From Desulfobacteraceae bacterium (GTDB lineage: Bacteria; Desulfobacterota; Desulfobacteria; Desulfobacterales; UBA5852), in the NCBI GenBank assembly GCA_014237395.1, contig JABZFP010000008.1, forward strand, positions 1-64,000: 64,000 nt of DNA, in the 5' to 3' direction. Each line of letters begins with the position of its first letter. Position 1 is the first letter of the stretch. The translations under genes and the position numbers were made by a program. Positions 62,201 through 64,000 of this stretch are shown one piece after another. The notes beneath the pieces were generated by a model that searched no databases, was not told the origin of the DNA, and was given only the letters and a program-made list of their open reading frames with translations.

Positions 62201-63133
62201 TCAGGGCACCACCCAGAGAGCCATGCCGTCAGCCTTTTGGAGAAGGCTTCGCGATACGCTGCCGGTAAACATGCTTTTGCTCCTTCCGCGTCGGCCCATG
62301 ACCACCGTACCATAGGTATGGTCTGAGGCATAATTCTCAATCGATCGCGCAACGGACAGCTTCCCGTCAAGCGTGTCCACCTTCAGGCGGTCTTTTCCCA
62401 GACCGTTTTTTTCCAATAGGGCAAGGGCCTGTTGATAAAAATTCTCCATGCAGTGCCGGTCGTCGTTCAGCAGAACCGTTTCGGCGTCCTGGGTTGTTGC
62501 CTCTTCCATCTCGATCTCGCAGTAGTCCTGAAATCGCGGGCGAATATGAAGGACATGGATGGCGTGCGTCGAATGGCCGGAGAGCATGAACGCCATATGG
62601 TCCAGGGCGCGCAGCGCCGATTGGCTGCCATCGGCGGCCAATAGAATTTTATCCGAAGATACCGTCCCATCCACCACCCATATTGGGATCAGCTCGGAGT
62701 GCTCGACAAGGTTGGCGGTGACACTTCCCGTAAGCCATTTCTGCAGAGAGGAAGCCCCCCGGCGGGCAACCAGAATGGCATCATAGTGCTTCGCCGTGCC
62801 CAGCGCAAGAATATCATCCGCTACCCCGATGCGCATGGGCATGGTAAGAATCTCGACCCGGCTTTCTTCCACACCCTGACGGACCATCCGCCGGGCAGCC
62901 GCATCCAAGACTTCCCGGGACTTGGCCTCGTTTTTGGCCATCAGTTTCTCCAGTGTCCGCCGCGCACTCTCTTTCCGCCGCGCCTCTTCCGTCAGGTATT
63001 GCGACAGGGCCGGCTGAACATGCAGCAGGACAAACCGCGACGGGGTAATAGTTGCGGCCATGCGCGCGGCATAAAGAACCGCCTCCATGGATTGGGGCGA
63101 ATGGTCAATCGCGATAAGGATCTTTTTTTCCAT
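62201..63133 (-). CDS. tandem universal stress protein
   Basis: A 310-residue protein with two UspA domains. Each opens with a hydrophobic strand and Asp (KILIAIDHSPQSMEAV and KILLAADGSQSALRAL), and each ends with an ATP-binding loop type RRGASSLQKWLTGSV and GRRGRSKSMFTGSV. Such proteins bind ATP and help survival under stress. ATG with an AGGACATG-like site. Confidence 0.88.
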   Translation of the reverse strand: MEKKILIAIDHSPQSMEAVLYAARMAATITPSRFVLLHVQPALSQYLTEEARRKESARRTLEKLMAKNEAKSREVLDAAARRMVRQGVEESRVEILTMPMRIGVADDILALGTAKHYDAILVARRGASSLQKWLTGSVTANLVEHSELIPIWVVDGTVSSDKILLAADGSQSALRALDHMAFMLSGHSTHAIHVLHIRPRFQDYCEIEMEEATTQDAETVLLNDDRHCMENFYQQALALLEKNGLGKDRLKVDTLDGKLSVARSIENYASDHTYGTVVMGRRGRSKSMFTGSVSRSLLQKADGMALWVVP

Positions 63134-63253
63134 GGCATGTCCTCGCTTTCATTGGTTGCCGCCCGTACCCTGAAGAAGGGGGCTATCCTATTGCCAAACA
63201 ACCATTGATTGCCGTGTAATCGTAACACGGGGTCCCTTCGCGACCCAGCTGGT

Positions 63254-63604
63254 CTAAGGCTGGTTCCGCTTCGCTTTCTTTTCCATATCGTCGTGAAGGT
63301 GGTCCGTCCAGGTCCGGGAAGACAACTGCATTCCCGAACGGTAAGCGGCCCGACCGATGAGATGGGCCCCCACGGGCGCCGTCATATAGAGAAATACGAG
63401 CCCCAGCAACGCCCTCAGCAGTATGCCGGCATCGGCAAAGAAAACCGCGACGGCTGCCATGATCATACCGGCGCCCAATGTTCCTGCCTTGGTGGCCGCA
63501 TGCATGCGCGTCAGGGTGTCCGGCAGGCGAATAATGCCAACGGCCGCCACCAGGCAGAACAGGCAACCCGTCAGAATAAAAATCGCCACGATCCACTCAC
63601 CCAT
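63254..63604 (-). CDS. mnhG: Mrp/Mnh antiporter subunit G
   Basis: A 116-residue membrane protein with three hydrophobic segments: WIVAIFILTGCLFCLVAAVG, the MnhG signature RLPDTLTRMHAATKAGTLG, and LLGLVFLYMTAPVGAHLIGRAA. It is part of a multi-subunit Na+(K+)/H+ antiporter. Overlaps mnhF by 8 bases. Confidence 0.9.
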   Translation of the reverse strand: MGEWIVAIFILTGCLFCLVAAVGIIRLPDTLTRMHAATKAGTLGAGMIMAAVAVFFADAGILLRALLGLVFLYMTAPVGAHLIGRAAYRSGMQLSSRTWTDHLHDDMEKKAKRNQP

Positions 63605-63929
63605 GATGGTCTCCCTTTCGTTCCGATGCGCCATCATGGTTTTGATCGGCGTTCGAACGCTCCAGATAGCGGGCAAAAGCAACGGTTCCCAGAAAAGCTA
63701 CGAGGGCATAGGCGATTGCGACATCCAGAAACACGGACTCCCCCGTAAAAATGGCAAGCAGGGCGACCAGGGCGACCACAAGCACCGACATCAAATCAAG
63801 GCCGATGATGCGATCGGCGTTCTTGGGACCGCGGATAAGCCGGTAAACCACCAGCGCCATACTCGATGTCAGGATGAACAGGCCGATGCCGGCAGCGCTC
63901 TGCACCACCAGGGATTCCGCCATCGTCAT
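63597..63929 (-). CDS. mnhF: Mrp/Mnh antiporter subunit F
   Basis: A 110-residue membrane protein of the MnhF family: VVYRLIRGPKNADRIIGLDLMS followed by ESVFLDVAIAYALVAFLGTVAFARYL. It overlaps both neighbours (mnhE by 4 bases, mnhG by 8), as in other Mrp operons. Confidence 0.9.
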   Translation of the reverse strand: MTMAESLVVQSAAGIGLFILTSSMALVVYRLIRGPKNADRIIGLDLMSVLVVALVALLAIFTGESVFLDVAIAYALVAFLGTVAFARYLERSNADQNHDGASERKGDHHG

Positions 63930-64000
63930 CGCAGCACCTCCAGCACCCGACGCTCCAGCCCATCTTTAAGCTCCCGACAGACGACATCCACATCATCCAG
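63926..64000 (-). CDS. mnhE: Mrp/Mnh antiporter subunit E, C-terminal end
   Basis: The last 24 codons, VDVVCRELKDGLERRVLEVL plus Arg, end in TGA overlapping the mnhF start (ATGA). The position before mnhF and the short charged tail fit MnhE. The rest lies outside the window. Confidence 0.7.
   Translation of the reverse strand: MDDVDVVCRELKDGLERRVLEVLR

Overview
The window is GC-rich chromosomal DNA of a Gram-negative, most likely anaerobic bacterium. The best guess is a sulfate reducer of the Desulfobacteraceae/Desulfosarcinaceae type (Desulfobacterota). This rests on inference: a CooC-type maturation ATPase, a rubrerythrin-like protein, an AmmeMemoRadiSam protein A, late menaquinone genes, a large acetyl-CoA synthetase/sodium symporter module and a GEMM-I riboswitch of a type common in deltaproteobacteria. 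No rRNA, tRNA or CRISPR array was found.

Layout. 1-1200 is an AT-rich accessory patch: the end of an IS256-like element, a frameshifted unknown gene and further gene debris. 1237-9974 is a mixed housekeeping block (STAS-like protein, double ABC ATPase, CooC, two Nudix enzymes, SDR, Hsp33, a coiled-coil protein built on a 123-bp tandem repeat). It also holds two small palindromic elements. 10095-15956 is a tight operon of an ABC importer plus ubiE/menA, then a TauE/SafE permease and a second binding protein. 15999-27892 is mostly minus strand: YvcK, two paralogous LuxR-type regulators, a Tat-exported double NosL protein, a VanZ-like protein, YceD, a membrane protein, a thioesterase, and a two-gene unit pairing a membrane SPFH protein with a 1138-residue double-AAA+ Lon-type protease.

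28637-38341 is an acetate module on the plus strand: acetyl-CoA synthetase, SSS symporter, a 28-residue membrane peptide, a receiver protein, a kinase-like/exonuclease fusion, and a double cNMP-binding/CBS/nucleotidyltransferase protein. The receiver has Glu in place of its phosphoacceptor Asp and the kinase-like protein has Gly in place of its His, so the pair looks unable to do phosphotransfer. 38342-43358 is an attenuated trpEGDCF operon: an 11-residue leader peptide with four consecutive Trp codons, followed by two terminator-like hairpins. trpB and trpA are not here.

43378-53389 (minus) carries aat, clpA-clpS, secA, an M23 peptidase with a GEMM-I (cyclic dinucleotide) riboswitch upstream, folD and argC. 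53644-64000 carries a Tat-type divergent deacetylase, AmmeMemoRadiSam A, a lipoprotein, phosphoglucomutase, a ferritin-like protein, a 56-residue small gene, a WYL regulator, a methyltransferase/Nudix pair, a PsiE-like protein, a double universal stress protein and the 3' end of an Mrp/Mnh antiporter operon (E, F, G).

The most notable items are the SPFH/double-AAA-Lon unit, the phosphotransfer-dead two-component pair fused to an exonuclease, the riboswitch upstream of a cell-wall peptidase, and the tandem hairpins in the trp leader.
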